Of a stretch of 64,000 nt of DNA, positions 1 through 12,388 are shown in pieces. The DNA is from Macrocybe gigantea (taxonomy: Eukaryota > Basidiomycota > Agaricomycetes > Agaricales > Callistosporiaceae). The stretch spans positions 19,748 through 83,747 of the forward strand of contig SJRY01000310.1 of assembly GCA_011319805.1 (NCBI GenBank), written 5' to 3'. Within the stretch, counting starts at the first letter, position 1. Each line of letters starts with the position of its first letter. Under the pieces are notes generated by a model, which saw only the letters and a program-made list of their open reading frames with translations, made no database searches and had not been told where the DNA came from. A program made the translations under genes and the position numbers.

Positions 1-1602
1 CCAATTCCAATCTGAGGCATGCCCTCAGATCCATTAGTACGCCCGCCTCAGTTGGGGGCGACCCATCTAAAGTGAGAAATCTCGCTTCTTTGTCAGACAG
101 ACAGCGTGCTGTGCTCAAGTCCCCTCTCAAGGATCTGGTGGATCTAAAACCACCACTCTTTTTAACCACGGATTATTTCACTGATGCAAATAACCCGGGC
201 AGGTGGCTTGTCGATGAGTTTGGCAGTTGCTTTGAGATCCATAAGTTACTTGGCCGAGATGAGGACTCGGTCAAGGCTTATCGTGCATCGCTGGATCAGG
301 CACTTGCTCAGTGTTCAATCCAGCATGATTGCTCTTATGTGAGTAGTGATGGCTCCGTGCCTGCGAAAGCAGAAGCACTACTTAAGCAGTCTGTGTCAGC
401 TTCACGTGTGTATCGTGAGGGCAGACTGGTTTCCGAGATTCGTCAGCCAGTTGGCAAAGCAACGAGCGATGATGCTGAGCTTATTGGATTGCGAATAGCG
501 ATCCAGAAGGCTATCGCACAAGATGGAGTTAATTCTGTCATGTGCTTTTTGGACTCGATGAATGCAATCAATCGCATCATCGATGGTAACCCCCACTCTG
601 TGCAGTCGCATTCTATTGCACTGTGCAGATCATTGAAAGCTTGGCTCTCAGAAACTGAGCAGTGCCGGATTGAATTCTGGCACGTCCCTTCCAAATGGAA
701 GTGGACAATACAAGTTGAGGCCCACGAGTTTGCCCGGAGCCTTGACATCCCCCTGGGACTTCGTCCCCTCTATACCACTGACGGCCTTCGAAAGGAGGCT
801 GACGATAATATGCATAGCACTTGGTTCCAGAATTCCGGGAACAAGAAATATATTGGTGCTTCCACATTTCGTTTTCATGAAGCAGGAAAGCCAAATTCCT
901 ATGAACGCCCCTCTCGGAAGAGAATAGGCTTCATGAAGCTTGTGACAGAGAACGAGCTTTATGCTCGCTGTTCACGTCTCGCATGCGGCCATGCTCCGAT
1001 CAATGCGTATCGGGCACGGTTTAATTTCGTGGAGAGCGACTTATGCTCTTGCGGACAAGGGCCTGAAGACTCCGTCCACGTCATGACTCAATGCCGTAAC
1101 TGGCACAGGCCAACTGAACGCCAGTTTGACGCCTTTGTGCATCACTGGTTCATTAAGTATCTCGCATCTAATAAAGCTGCAGGTGCTTTCATTCCGGATC
1201 CAGGCGGCGGGTGACTGCCGTTCTGTAGCGGAGATTGTCCAGGGTGACCTAGGCAATCTTAAAACAGTCGGACCAGCGACCCAAGCGCTGATCGAGCACT
1301 ATGTGAAACGCAAACTTCGCGACAGTATCCGTTATAGGTCCTCTTGGACCTTTTACGTGGAACTGACCACATCCGGCCCTTTGGAGCTGGGGGACGGTGC
1401 TCGAGCGAGTGAGTACGCGCGAGCTCGAGTCATATGGTTCGAGCGCGGGCACGAGAGAGCAGGGCAGTGCAGCCCTCTATGTATTTTCCTTCAGTCTGGT
1501 TTGGATCGGACTCGTCGTATTTATAGTAGGTACCTGGGTGTATTTACAAGTGGACTGCCATCATGCACCGCTATATAAATTGTTGATTTAAAAAAAAAAA
1601 AA
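1..1602 (+). mobile_element. LINE copy A, 3' part with poly(A) tail
   Basis: This is the 3' end of the window's dominant Tad1-like LINE; the 5' part lies left of the window. It holds the C-terminal third of ORF2, a 3' UTR (1215-1589) and a 13-nt A run at 1590-1602. The 3' UTR contains the 16-nt perfect hairpin AGGTCC-TCTT-GGACCT at 1336-1351 and the terminal block ending CTATATAAATTGTTGATTT, both shared with the other copies. The next base after the A run is G at 1603, inside ORF1 of copy B, so A was probably inserted into B. The matching upstream target duplication would lie outside the window. Confidence 0.9.
3..1214 (+). CDS. LINE A ORF2 C-terminal part: RNase H domain and CCHC motif (partial, frame open)
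   Basis: The reading frame is open from the window edge to TGA 1212-1214. It starts with the linker after the reverse transcriptase and then carries an RNase H domain: SSDGS, DDAELIGL and FLDSMNAI supply the first three acidic residues. The usual fourth position, a GNExAD-type motif, reads VEAHEFA instead. A CxC-x7-H-x4-C zinc motif (CSCGQGPEDSVHVMTQC) follows near the end, as in other RNase H-bearing LINEs. RNase H would remove template RNA during target-primed reverse transcription. No frameshift is visible here, unlike most other copies. The missing 5' part prevents judging whether the gene is whole. Confidence 0.85.
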   Translation, partial: NSNLRHALRSISTPASVGGDPSKVRNLASLSDRQRAVLKSPLKDLVDLKPPLFLTTDYFTDANNPGRWLVDEFGSCFEIHKLLGRDEDSVKAYRASLDQALAQCSIQHDCSYVSSDGSVPAKAEALLKQSVSASRVYREGRLVSEIRQPVGKATSDDAELIGLRIAIQKAIAQDGVNSVMCFLDSMNAINRIIDGNPHSVQSHSIALCRSLKAWLSETEQCRIEFWHVPSKWKWTIQVEAHEFARSLDIPLGLRPLYTTDGLRKEADDNMHSTWFQNSGNKKYIGASTFRFHEAGKPNSYERPSRKRIGFMKLVTENELYARCSRLACGHAPINAYRARFNFVESDLCSCGQGPEDSVHVMTQCRNWHRPTERQFDAFVHHWFIKYLASNKAAGAFIPDPGGG

Positions 1603-3014
1603 GATGTTAACATGTTCTCCGTCCCTACTCTTCAGGGACCTCAGCATAAACTCGGAGCACATTTGCAGAGTATTGTAAATGCGCACCTTCCCTCGCGCGG
1701 GAAATCAAACTCGCTTTGCCGATCCGCCACTCATCACTCCCCTCTAGTACAGTGCGACCGGAGGACTCACGTTCAAACCAGGGCGCCCCACCTCCGAGAC
1801 CAGCTCGGAACCCAAACTGCCCTCCTCCACCCTCTCGTGCGCGATCTCGTTCCTGGACTCCTGGACATGGACTGCCTCCTCCGGTCAATAGGGCTACTTG
1901 CCCATCTTCCGGTAAGCGCTCCTATGCGCAAGCCCTGGCCCAACCGGCAACACTCCTGCCGAGGCTATTGTAGCCCTGGCAAAGACATTCCCACACCTCC
2001 CCACAGAGAAGATTGTCTCCCTGCAAAAGGAAGCAACCGGGAGCCGTCTGGACCACCTAAGAAGAAGGCGAAGTCCACCTCTCATGGACCGTCCCGTCGT
2101 AACGTCCGGGTCAGTTACTCTTTTCCGGCTGACAACGATTCTGTTGCCGCCGGAGCTCTCCTTAATGCCCTTAATAGGGCGTTGACCACTGGCAAGTCCT
2201 GGATTCGATGCGAATCTATCCAGGATCACTCGCCTCCTCGTTCTCTTGCTTGATGACAAGGGTGGCTTCTCCGAAAGACCTCAGCATTTTGCGTGAGGCC
2301 GCTCTCTGCTGTGCTCTGCAGGATCTACTGTCGAGCTCGCAATCCCGACAAGCGTTTCTTATTTGAAACTGCTCGACGTTCCCTATTTCAATGCCGATGG
2401 TAGCATTATCACTGCCCGGCAGGCTTACGAGATTCTCCGAGACTCTTCCTTCTCGGATCTCATTACTCTCGTTGGAGTACCGCGTGTCATGCGCAACTCA
2501 AGAATTCCGATACTGCAACCGTCTGGTTCAACATCGAAGACACGTCAACTGGCCAGAACGTAAAGGCTCTGGACAATTGTACAGTTATGGTCAGGAATTG
2601 GCGTTGCCAATTCAAGGCCGCTCTCTCTTCGCCGGGAGTTCCTCTTTGCGAACGCTGCTGGCGCTGGGGCACTCTGCATTGAAGTGCAACCAGCAATCTC
2701 TCCGCTGCCCGATCTGTGGGGAATCCCACAGAAAGGAACACCATCGTACCCTGGCGTCGTGCTGCAAGGCTCGACCCAAGGCTAACCCTCCTCGTGAGGC
2801 TACTCCAGCGGGCCAGCCCTGCCCTCATCCTCCTAAGTGTCTCAGCTGCAGCCGAGACCATTCCACCGACGACCGGAAGTGTCCCTTCTGGAAAAATCGC
2901 TTTGATCCAGATTGGATCAAGGAGCACTATAAGCTGGTACGTGATCGCAAACGATCAGGTAGCAATCATCCTAATGCCTCCCCGCAGCGTAATGCGGAGG
3001 CCGACGCATCATGA
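1603..3014 (+). pseudogene. LINE B ORF1 (gag-like, zinc knuckles), broken
   Basis: This is the C-terminal two thirds of the LINE ORF1 protein, an RNA-binding gag-like protein thought to coat the element RNA. Visible parts are the Pro/Arg-rich basic stretch, the KKKAKSTSHGPSRRN basic patch, and at the C terminus three zinc knuckles: CERCWRWGHSALKC-type (CX2CX4HX4C), CPICGESH and CLSCSRDHSTDDRKC. The frame changes at least four times (around 1700, 1960, 2250 and 2570), so no full protein can be made. The stop TGA (3012-3014) overlaps the ORF2 ATG (3011-3013). Confidence 0.85.
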
Positions 3015-5847
3015 GTGTCTCCTCGGGTAGCACAGCCTCGGCTGTGGTCCCCGGTTCAAGGGGACGTTCATTGATTTCTTCTTTTCGTATTTTCTCTCAG
3101 AATGTAAATAGAAAATATGTACACATGGACATGCTCCCCTCTACTCTCGGGAGGGATTATGATATTCTGTTTTTCCAAGAACCCGCTTGGAATCTCATAA
3201 GACACGCTCCGTCTGCCCTCAAGTTGAGGCGAGGCAGTAATTGGTGGTCCCACTCATCCAGACTGGACCTGTATCGTCCGATCATCTCTCGAGGATCCTC
3301 CTCGGGTTATGGCCTACGTACATAACAGGCTTCGTCGCCTGTGTCCATCCCTTCGTCGTGACCTAGTTGATAGTCGCGATCTTATGATTGTTAGCTTTGC
3401 CACCCCTGGCGAGCCTCTCTTTCTCGCTAATGCATACTCTGATGTGGATGCTAGCGCCATCCGTCTCTTGCATGATTGTGCAGAGCGTCCCGATTTCCCC
3501 AACTTGATTTATCTCGGAGGGGACTTCAATTGTCATTATGAACTCTGGGATGGAGTTCATAATTCGCAGCGGTCTCGAGGGGAGATGCTGTGTAATGCAG
3601 CTCTCGATCTCGGTTTGGAATGGTCGGAACCAGTAACCCTGGGCCGACGTTCATTTCACATAACCCCGAGCTCCGGCCCTTGGTTATTGACTTGATGTTC
3701 ATCCCCATTGATAGTGGGGATTGCCATCCTCGCATGATTGATGCGCTCAAGCTGACATCGGACCATGTCCCATTGTCACTTGTATTGGATGTTCCTCTGC
3801 TAGACCTATCCGTCCAGTGACGAACGTTAAGTAAGGACAGCATGCTGGAGTTTATATCCAATATTGCAGGTGATCTTCTCGGAATGGACATTGTCCCTAT
3901 CGAGACTAACAACGACCTCGAGAGCGTCTTGTCGACACTATCAAAGGCCATTGATCGAGCTTGGAACCTCCATTCTAAGGAATGCAAGCTCTCAAAACGG
4001 AGCAAGGGTTGGTGGAACCAACACTGCTCTGAGACTCTTGATACTTTCAGACAAACCCGGTCTGAAAGAGATCATCGCATCTGGCAGCGAGCTGTCAAAG
4101 ATGCTAAGTGCGCCTTCTTTGATCAACGGATCAGGGAGGTTGCAGAAAAGTCTCGTCGTCCATGGGATCTAGCTGCATGGACAAGGCAGAGACCCCTACC
4201 TGACTACGAAGCTATCTCGTTCCAGGGACAGCCTTGTAATTCTATCGAAGCGCTTTGGAATGCGCTTGATAAGTCTTATAATGCTGCGTCTGATCGCACA
4301 GTTAATTTGGATCGCCTCAATGATCTCGAAGCGCATCCAGTACGGGACTGGGTCCCGTTCTCTGCTACCGAGCTCCGAGAGTCCTTAGAGCCCTGTAGCA
4401 ATACGTTGGCACCAGGACCAGACCATCTGTCTTGGAACCACATCAAACAGCTGGTGAAATTTCCTCACATAGCTGCATTTATCTTGAACATTGCAAATGC
4501 ATGTCTAGATTTGGGGCACTGGCCCTCTTACTTCAAACAGAGTTTGTCGGTTATCATTCCGAAACCTGGCAAACCTGCATACGATACCCCGAAAGCCTTT
4601 CGTCCGATTGTGCTTTTGAATACCCTCAGCAAGCTCGTCGAGAAGATGCTGGCGCGATGTATGCAGTACGAAGCGACCAAATTTGCTGTCTTCGATCCAA
4701 AGCAGTTCGGCGGCATCCGTCAGAACTCAACTGAGGATGCTGGGGTCTTCCTTACCCATATCATCCGTCAGGGGTGGTCTAAAGGATTCAAAACGAGTGT
4801 CATCGCTTTTGATGTCACTCAGTATTTTCCTTCACTGAACCATCGTATGTTGGTAAAGATTCTTCAACATGGAGGCTTTGCACGACAGGTGTCAAAGTTC
4901 TTCGAATCATATCTCGTTGGGCGCAAAACTTCTTATGCCTGGCGTAGTGCTATCTCTCCAGAGTTCGATGCCGACGTGGGAGTTGGTCAAGGCTCTGCAC
5001 TCTCCCCAGTATTGTCAGTGCTTTACTTGGCACCGGTACTGAAACTTTATCAGAAAGCTGGTGATATGCCAGTAATCATGTCATTTGTCGATGACGGACT
5101 GATCATCGCTCAGTCCAAATCCACATCGGACAATGTTCCGAAACTGTAGAGGGCTTATGCCTCTGTGCATAACCTCTTCACTGACTTCGGTCTTGTTGTA
5201 GAACACAACAAGACTGAACTACAACACTTTTCACGCAATAGTATGGACCCTCGTCCGTCTATTGACTTGGGTTTTGCTCCATTTACGGGCAATACCCCGC
5301 TTCGACCCAAGAATGTCTGGCGATACCTTGGTTTCTTTTTGGACTCATGCCTTTCTTTTAAGGAGCATGTTCGATTCTATGCTACGAAGGCCTTGACTAC
5401 CGCCAGGGCCTTCCAAATGTTGGGCAATTCTGTTCAGGGCTTACCCCCTCAACAAAAACGCATTCTCTACTTGTCGTGCATGCGTCCCATCGCAACGTAC
5501 GGCTGTTTATTGTGGAACTTCAATGGCATGCGTAATGTCGCACTGTTGAAACAACTATGCCAAATGCAGTGCAAAGCATGCATTTGGATTAATGGACAGT
5601 TTCACACCACTCCTGAGGGTGCAGCTGAAACAATGGCCTGCGTCGAACCTATCGGCGGGTTCATTAAAAGGCTGAAAGTCAGCTCGTCTGCCCGCTTAGC
5701 TAACTCCAATCTGAGGCATGCCCTCAGATCCATTAGTACACCCGCCTCAGTTGGGGGTGACCCATCTAAAGTGAGAAATCTCACTTCTTTGTCAGACAGA
5801 CAGTGTGCTGCGCTTAAGTCCCCACTCAAGGATTTGGTGGATACAAG
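3011..5847 (+). pseudogene. LINE B ORF2 (endonuclease, reverse transcriptase), broken and 3'-deleted
   Basis: ORF2 starts at the ATGA overlap. The AP-type endonuclease motifs are all present but spread over frames: SQN, FQEPAWN, LANAYSD, GGDFNC, the FISHNPE region and SDHVPL. The reverse transcriptase follows with AFDVTQYFPSLNH (motif A), GQGSALSPVLS (motif B) and FVDDGL (motif C). TGA at 3818-3820 (CGA in sister copies) and TAG at 5147-5149 break the frame, as do single-base indels near 3230, 3275 and 3633. After KDLVD the sequence jumps to the 3' terminal block, removing RNase H. Both stops also occur in copy C. Confidence 0.88.
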
Positions 5848-5904
5848 CGGACTGCCAGCGTGCACCGCTATATAAACTGTTGATTTAAAAAAAAAAAAAA
5901 AAAA

Positions 5905-7641
5905 GATAGTTGCGATCTTATGATTGTTAGCTTTGCCACCCCTGGTGAGCCTCTCTTTCTCGCTAATGCCTATTCTGATGTGGATGCTAGCGCCATCCGT
6001 CTCCTGCATGATTGTGCGGAGCATCCCGATTTCCCCAACTTGATTTACCTCGGAGGGGACTTCAATTGTCATTATGAACTCTGGGATGGAGTTCATAATT
6101 CGCAGCGTTCTCGAGGAGAGATGCTGTGTAATGCAGCTCTTGATCTCGGTCTAGAATGGTCGGAACCCAGTAACCCTGGGCCGACGTTCATTTCACATAA
6201 CCCCGAGCTCCGGCCCTTGGTTATTGATTTGATGTTCATCTCCATTGATAGTGTGGATTGTCATCCTCGCATTCTTGATGCGCTCAAGTTGACATCGGAC
6301 CATGCTCTGCTGTCACTTGTGTTGGACGTTCCCCTGCTTGACTTATCTGTCCGGCATCGAACGCTAAGCAAAGATAGTGTGCCAGAGTTTATCTCTGACA
6401 TTGCTGCTGATCTTCTCGGGATGGACATAGTCCCTATCGAGACTAACAACGACCTCGAAAGTGTCTTGCTAACACTCTTAAAGGCTATTGACTGAGCTTG
6501 GAACCTTCATTCTAAGGAATGCAAGCTTTCAAAATGGAGCAAAGGTTGGTGGAACCAGCACTGCTCTGAGACCCTTGATACTTTCAGGCAAACCCGTACT
6601 GAAAGGGATCATCGCATCTGGCAGCGAGCGGTCAAAGATGCTAAATGTGCCTTCTTTGATCAGCGGATCAAAGAGGTTGCTGAGAAATCTCACTGTCCAT
6701 GGGACCTAGCTGCATGGACAAAACAGAGACCTTTACCAGACTACAAAGCTATCTCTTATCAGGGACAGCCGTGCAACTCTATCGAAGCACTTTGGAATGC
6801 ACTTGATAAGTCTTATAACGCTGCGTCTGATCGCGCAGTTAATTTGGATTGCCTTAACGACCTCGAAGCGCATCCGGTGAGGGACTGGGTCCCTTTCTCT
6901 GCTACAGAACTCCGAGAGTCCTTGGAGCCTTATAGCAATACATCGGCACCAGGACCAGATCATCTGTCTTGGAGCCATGTTAAACAGCTGGTGAAGTTCC
7001 CTCACGTAGCTGCATTTATCTTGAACATTGCAAATGCATGTCTAGATTTGGGGCACTGGCCCTCTTACTTCAAACAGAGTTTGTCGGTTATCATTCCGAA
7101 ACCTGGCAAACCTGCATACGATACCCCGAAAGCCTTTCGTCCGATTGTGCTTTTGAATACCCTCAGCAAGCTCGTCGAGAAGATGCTGGCGCGATGTATG
7201 CAGTACGAAGCGACCAAATTTGCTGTCTTCGATCCGAAACAGTTCGGCGGCATCCGTCAGAATTCAACTGAGGATGCCGGAGTCTTCCTTACCCACATTA
7301 TCCATCAAGGATGGTCTAGGGGCTTCAAAATGAGTGTCATCACCTTTGATGTTGCTCAATATTTTCCTTCACTTAACCACCATATGTTAGTGAAGATTCT
7401 TCAACACGGAGGCTTTGCACGACAAGTGTCAAAGTTCTTTGAATCGTATCTTGTTAGGCGCAAGACTTCCTATGCCTGGCGCAGCGCTATCTCTCCAGAG
7501 TTTGACGCCGACGTTGGGGTTGGTCAAGGCTCAGCTCTCTCTCCAGTATTGTCAGCGCTTTACTTAGCGCGGTGCTGAAATTATATCAGAAAGCTAGTGA
7601 CATGCCAGTTATCATGTCATTCGTCGATGATGGACTGATTA
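5905..7641 (+). pseudogene. LINE D, internal ORF2 fragment (endonuclease to reverse transcriptase)
   Basis: This ORF2 piece starts at the endonuclease motif preceded by DSRDLMIVSFATPGEPLF and ends inside the reverse transcriptase at FVDDGLI. It contains GGDFNC, SDHALL and a second ORF from 6844 with AFDV-type motif A (here TFDVAQYF) and GQGSALSP. A stop (TGA) at about 6493 and a frame change near 7570 break it. It is bounded on the left by the poly(A) of B and on the right by the poly(T) of inverted copy C, so both flanks are insertion edges. By eye its sequence is closer to H, K and M than to B and C. Confidence 0.82.
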
Positions 7642-7703
7642 TTTTTTTTTTTTTTTTTAAATCAACAATTTATATAGCGGTGCACGCTGGCAGTCCGCTT
7701 GTA

Positions 7704-10535
7704 TCACCAAATCCTTGAGTGGGGACTTAAGCACAGCACGCTGTCTGTCTGACAAAGAAGCGAGATTTCTCACTTTAGATGGGTCACCCCCAACTGAGGC
7801 GGGTGTACTAATGGATCTGAGGGCATGCCTCAGATTGGAGTTAGCTAAGCGGGCAGACGAGCTGACTTTCAGCCTTTTAATGAACCCGCCGATAGGTTCG
7901 ACGCAGGCCATTGTTTCAGCTGCACCCTCAGGAGTGGTGTGAAACTGTCCATTAATCCAAATGCATGCTTTGCACTGCATTTGGCATAGTTGTTTCAACA
8001 GTGCGACATTACGCATGCCATTGAAGTTCCACAATAAACAGCCGTACGTTGCGATGGGACGCATGCACGACAAGTAGAGAATGCGTTTTTGTTGAGGGGG
8101 TAAGCCCTGAACAGAATTGCCCAACATTTGGAAGGCCCTGGCGGTAGTCAAGGCCTTCGTAGCATAGAATCGAACATGCTCCTTAAAAGAAAGGCATGCG
8201 TCCAAAAAGAAACCAAGGTATCGCCAGACATTCTTGGGTCGAAGCGGGGTATTGCCCGTAAATGGAGCAAAACCCAAGTCAATAGACGGACGAGGGTCCA
8301 TACTATTGCGTGAAAAGTGCTGTAGTTCAGTCTTGTTGTGTTCTACAACAAGACCGAAGTCAGTGAAGAGGTTATGCACAGAGGCATAAGCCCTCTACAG
8401 TTTCGGAACATTGTCCGATGTGGATTTGGACTGAGCGATGATCAGTCCGTCATCGACAAATGACATGATTACTGGCATATCACCAGCTTTCTGATAAAGT
8501 TTCAGTACCGGTGCCAAGTAAAGCACTGACAATACTGGGGAGAGTGCAGAGCCTTGACCAACTCCCACGTCGGCATCGAACTCTGGAGAGATAGCACTAC
8601 GCCAGGCATAAGAAGTTTTGCGCCCAACGAGATATGATTCGAAGAACTTTGACACCTGTCGTGCAAAGCCTCCATGTTGAAGAATCTTCACCAACATACG
8701 ATGGTTCAGTGAAGGAAAATACTGAGTGACATCAAAAGCGATGACACTCGTTTTGAATCCTTTAGACCACCCCTGACGGATGATATGGGTAAGGAAGACC
8801 CCAGCATCCTCAGTTGAGTTCTGACGGATGCCGCCGAACTGCTTTGGATCGAAGACAGCAAATTTGGTCGCTTCGTACTGCATACATCGCGCCAGCATCT
8901 TCTCGACGAGCTTGCTGAGGGTATTCAAAAGCACAATCGGACGAAAGGCTTTCGGGGTATCGTATGCAGGTTTGCCAGGTTTCGGAATGATAACCGACAA
9001 ACTCTGTTTGAAGTAAGAGGGCCAGTGCCCCAAATCTAGACATGCATTTGCAATGTTCAAGATAAATGCAGCTATGTGAGGAAATTTCACCAGCTGTTTG
9101 ATGTGGTTCCAAGACAGATGGTCTGGTCCTGGTGCCAACGTATTGCTACAGGGCTCTAAGGACTCTCGGAGCTCGGTAGCAGAGAACGGGACCCAGTCCC
9201 GTACTGGATGCGCTTCGAGATCATTGAGGCGATCCAAATTAACTGTGCGATCAGACGCAGCATTATAAGACTTATCAAGCGCATTCCAAAGCGCTTCGAT
9301 AGAATTACAAGGCTGTCCTGGAACGAGATAGCTTCGTAGTCAGGTAGGGGTCTCTGCCTTGTCCATGCAGCTAGATCCCATGGACGACGAGACTTTTCTG
9401 CAACCTCCCTGATCCGTTGATCAAAGAAGGCGCACTTAGCATCTTTGACAGCTCGCTGCCAGATGCGATGATCTCTTTCAGACCGGGTTTGTCTGAAAGT
9501 ATCAAGAGTCTCAGAGCAGTGTTGGTTCCACCAACCCTTGCTCCGTTTTGAGAGCTTGCATTCCTTAGAATGGAGGTTCCAAGCTCGATCAATGGCCTTT
9601 GATAGTGTCGACAAGACGCTCTCGAGGTCGTTGTTAGTCTCGATAGGGACAATGTCCATTCCGAGAAGATCACCTGCAATATTGGATATAAACTCCAGCA
9701 TGCTGTCCTTACTTAACGTTCGTCACTGGACGGATAGGTCTAGCAGAGGAACATCCAATACAAGTGACAATGGGACATGGTCCGATGTCAGCTTGAGCGC
9801 ATCAATCATGCGAGGATGGCAATCCCCACTATCAATGGGGATGAACATCAAGTCAATAACCAAGGGCCGGAGCTCGGGGTTATGTGAAATGAACGTCGGC
9901 CCAGGGTTACTGGGTTCCGACCATTCCAAACCGAGATCGAGAGCTGCATTACACAGCATCTCCCCTCGAGACCGCTGCGAATTATGAACTCCATCCCAGA
10001 GTTCATAATGACAATTGAAGTCCCCTCCGAGATAAATCAAGTTGGGGAAATCGGGACGCTCTGCACAATCATGCAAGAGACGGATGGCGCTAGCATCCAC
10101 ATCAGAGTATGCATTAGCGAGAAAGAGAGGCTCGCAGGGGTGGCAAAGCTAACAATCATAAGATCGCGACTATCAACTAGGTCACGACGAAGGGATGGAC
10201 ACAGGCGACGAAGCCTGTTATGTACGTAGGCCATAACCCGAGGAGGATCCTCGAGAGATGATCGGCGGACGATACAGGTCCAGTCTGGATGAGTGGGACC
10301 ACCAATTACTGCCTCGCCCTCAACTTGAGGGCAGACGGAGCGTGTCTTATGAGATTCCAAGCGGTTCTTGGAAAAACAGAATATCATAATCCCTCCCGAG
10401 AGTAGAGGGGAGCATGTCCATGTGTACATATTTTCTATTTACATTCTGAGAGAAAATACGAAAAGAAGAAATCAATGAACGTCCCCTTGAACCGGGGACC
10501 ACAGCCGAGGCTGTGCTACCCGAGGAGACACTCAT
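7704..10535 (-). pseudogene. LINE C ORF2 (endonuclease, reverse transcriptase), broken and 3'-deleted
   Basis: This is the inverted sister of the B ORF2. It has the same nonsense codon after LDLSVQ (about 9723), the same TAG after VPKL (about 8395) and the same loss of the RNase H region after KDLV. Endonuclease (GGDFNC, SDHVPL) and reverse transcriptase (GQGSALSPVLS, FVDDGL) motifs are visible. It differs from B by a few single-base indels, for example at 10137 where one C of a short run is missing, which changes frame. Sharing of disabling mutations points to a common defective template. Confidence 0.87.
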
Positions 10536-12388
10536 GATGCGTCGGCCTCCGCATTACGCTGCGGGGAGGCATTAGGATGATTGCTACCTGATCGTTTGCG
10601 ATCACGTACCAGCTTATAGTGCTCCTTGATCCAATCTGGATCAAAGCGATTTTTCCAGAAGGGACACTTCCGGTCGTCGGTGGAATGGTCTCGGCTGCAG
10701 CTGAGACACTTAGGAGGATGAGGGCAGGGCTGGCCCGCTGGAGTAGCCTCACGAGGAGGGTTAGCCTTGGGTCGAGCCTTGCAGCACGACGCCAGGGTAC
10801 GATGGTGTTCCTTTCTATGACATTCCCCACAGATCGGACAGCGGAGAGATTGCTGGTTGCACTTCAACGCAGAGTGCCCCCAGCGCCAGCAGCGTTCGCA
10901 AAGAGGAACTCCCGGCGAAGAGAGAGCGGCCTTGAATTGGCAACGCCAATTCCTGACCATAACTGTACAATTGTCCAGAGCCTTTACGTTCTGGCCAGTT
11001 GACGTGTCTTCGATGTTGAACCAGACGGTTGCAGTATCGGAATTCTTGGAGTTGCGCATGACACGCGGTACCCCAACGAGAGTAATGAGATCCGAGAAGG
11101 AAGAGTCTCGAAGAATCTCGTAAGCCTGCCGGGCAGTGATAATGCTACCATGGCATTGAAATAGGAAACGTCGAGCAGTTTCAAATAAGAAACGCTCGTC
11201 GGGATTGCGAGCTCAATAGTAGATCCTGCCGGAGCACAGCGGAGAGCGGCCTCACGCAAAATGCTGAGGTCTTTCGGAGAAGCCACCCTCGTCATCAAGC
11301 AAGAGAACGAGGAGGCGGAATGATCCTGGATAGATTCGCATCGAATCCAGGACTTGCCAGTGGTCAACGCCCTGTTAAGGGCATTAAGGAGAGCTCCGGC
11401 GGCAACAGAGTCGTTGTCAGCTGGAAAAGAGTAACTGACCCGGACGTTACGACGGGACGGTCCGTGAGAAGTGGACTTCGCCTTTTTCTTAGGTGGTCCA
11501 GACAGCTCCCCGGTTGCTTCCTTTTGCAAGGAGACAATCTTCTCTGCGGGGAGGTGTGGGAATGTCTTTGCCAGGGCTACAATAGCCTCGGCAGGAGTGT
11601 TGGCCGGTTGGGCCAGGGCTTGTGCATAGGAGCGCTTACCGGAAGATGGGCGAGTAGCCCTATTGACTGGAGGAGGCGGTCCACGTCCAGGAGTCCGGGA
11701 ACGAGATCGCGCGCGAGGGGGTGGAGGAGAGCGGTTTGGGTTCTGAGCCGGTCTCGGAGGCGGGGCGCCCTGGTTCGAACGTGAGTCCTCCGGTCGCACT
11801 GTACCAGAGGGGAGTGATGAGTGGCGGGATCGGCAAAGCGAGTTGATTTCCCGTGCAAGGGAAGGTGTGCATTTACAATACTCTGCAAGCGTGCTCCGAG
11901 TTCATGCTGAGGTCCCTGAAGAGTGGGGACGGAGAACATGTTAACATCGCCAGCAGTAGCGACCAAGGCCGCAATACCCTCAGCGATGGCATATTGGTAG
12001 CCCGCCGGGATGGAGACAGATGCTTTGCCGACCTTGAGGATCCAATCCTTAAGGGCGGTGAGGGATTCGGTGGCGGCCTTCGCTTCACCGTGAAGGAACC
12101 GATGCCCTTCGGGAAAGATCGCAATACCGATAGAATTGTCGTTATAAGCTGCCTCCGTGGACAGCATCGACAGAGATGGAGGAACGGGGGGTTCGGTAGA
12201 CCCAGTCCGGTTCGAGGGGCCAGCGTCATCGGTATCCATTAAACCGTCGCCGCCTTGGAAGAGAAGGCTCCTATCCCCCGAGGGGGAAGGAGCGGGGGTC
12301 GAGAGGGGCCTGAGGGGGTCCGCCCAGGGTGTGGATTTAGCGGTGGAGGCCCACCGCTGCCAACAATATTGAGCGGATCGTCGCTCAT
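10532..12388 (-). pseudogene. LINE C ORF1 (gag-like), broken
   Basis: The start is the ATG at 12388 (MSDDPLNIV), shared with G, I, J, K and S. The N terminus is Pro/Gly-rich (GGPPPLNPHPGR), then comes a conserved region around IAIFPEGHRFLHGEAKAATESL and VNMFSVPTLQGPQH, a Pro/Arg-rich linker, a basic patch, and three C-terminal zinc knuckles. The N-terminal block is open to about 11577 and the middle block lies in another frame (10984-11799). The zinc-knuckle block (10532-11059) is in a third, so at least two frameshifts exist. The function would be binding of LINE RNA. Stop and ORF2 start overlap as ATGA at 10532-10535. Confidence 0.85.

Larger units (their letters stand above)
1603..5904 (+). 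mobile_element. LINE copy B, interrupted at 5' end by A and internally deleted near 3' end
   Basis: B begins in mid ORF1, directly after the poly(A) of A, and runs through ORF2. ORF2 is cut at about 5842 and joined directly to the last 45 bp of the 3' UTR, then an 18-nt A run (5887-5904). The deleted segment is the whole RNase H/CCHC region and most of the 3' UTR. Copy C on the other strand has the same deletion and the same two early stops, yet a different 3' flanking sequence. B is followed by D at G 5905. Confidence 0.85.
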
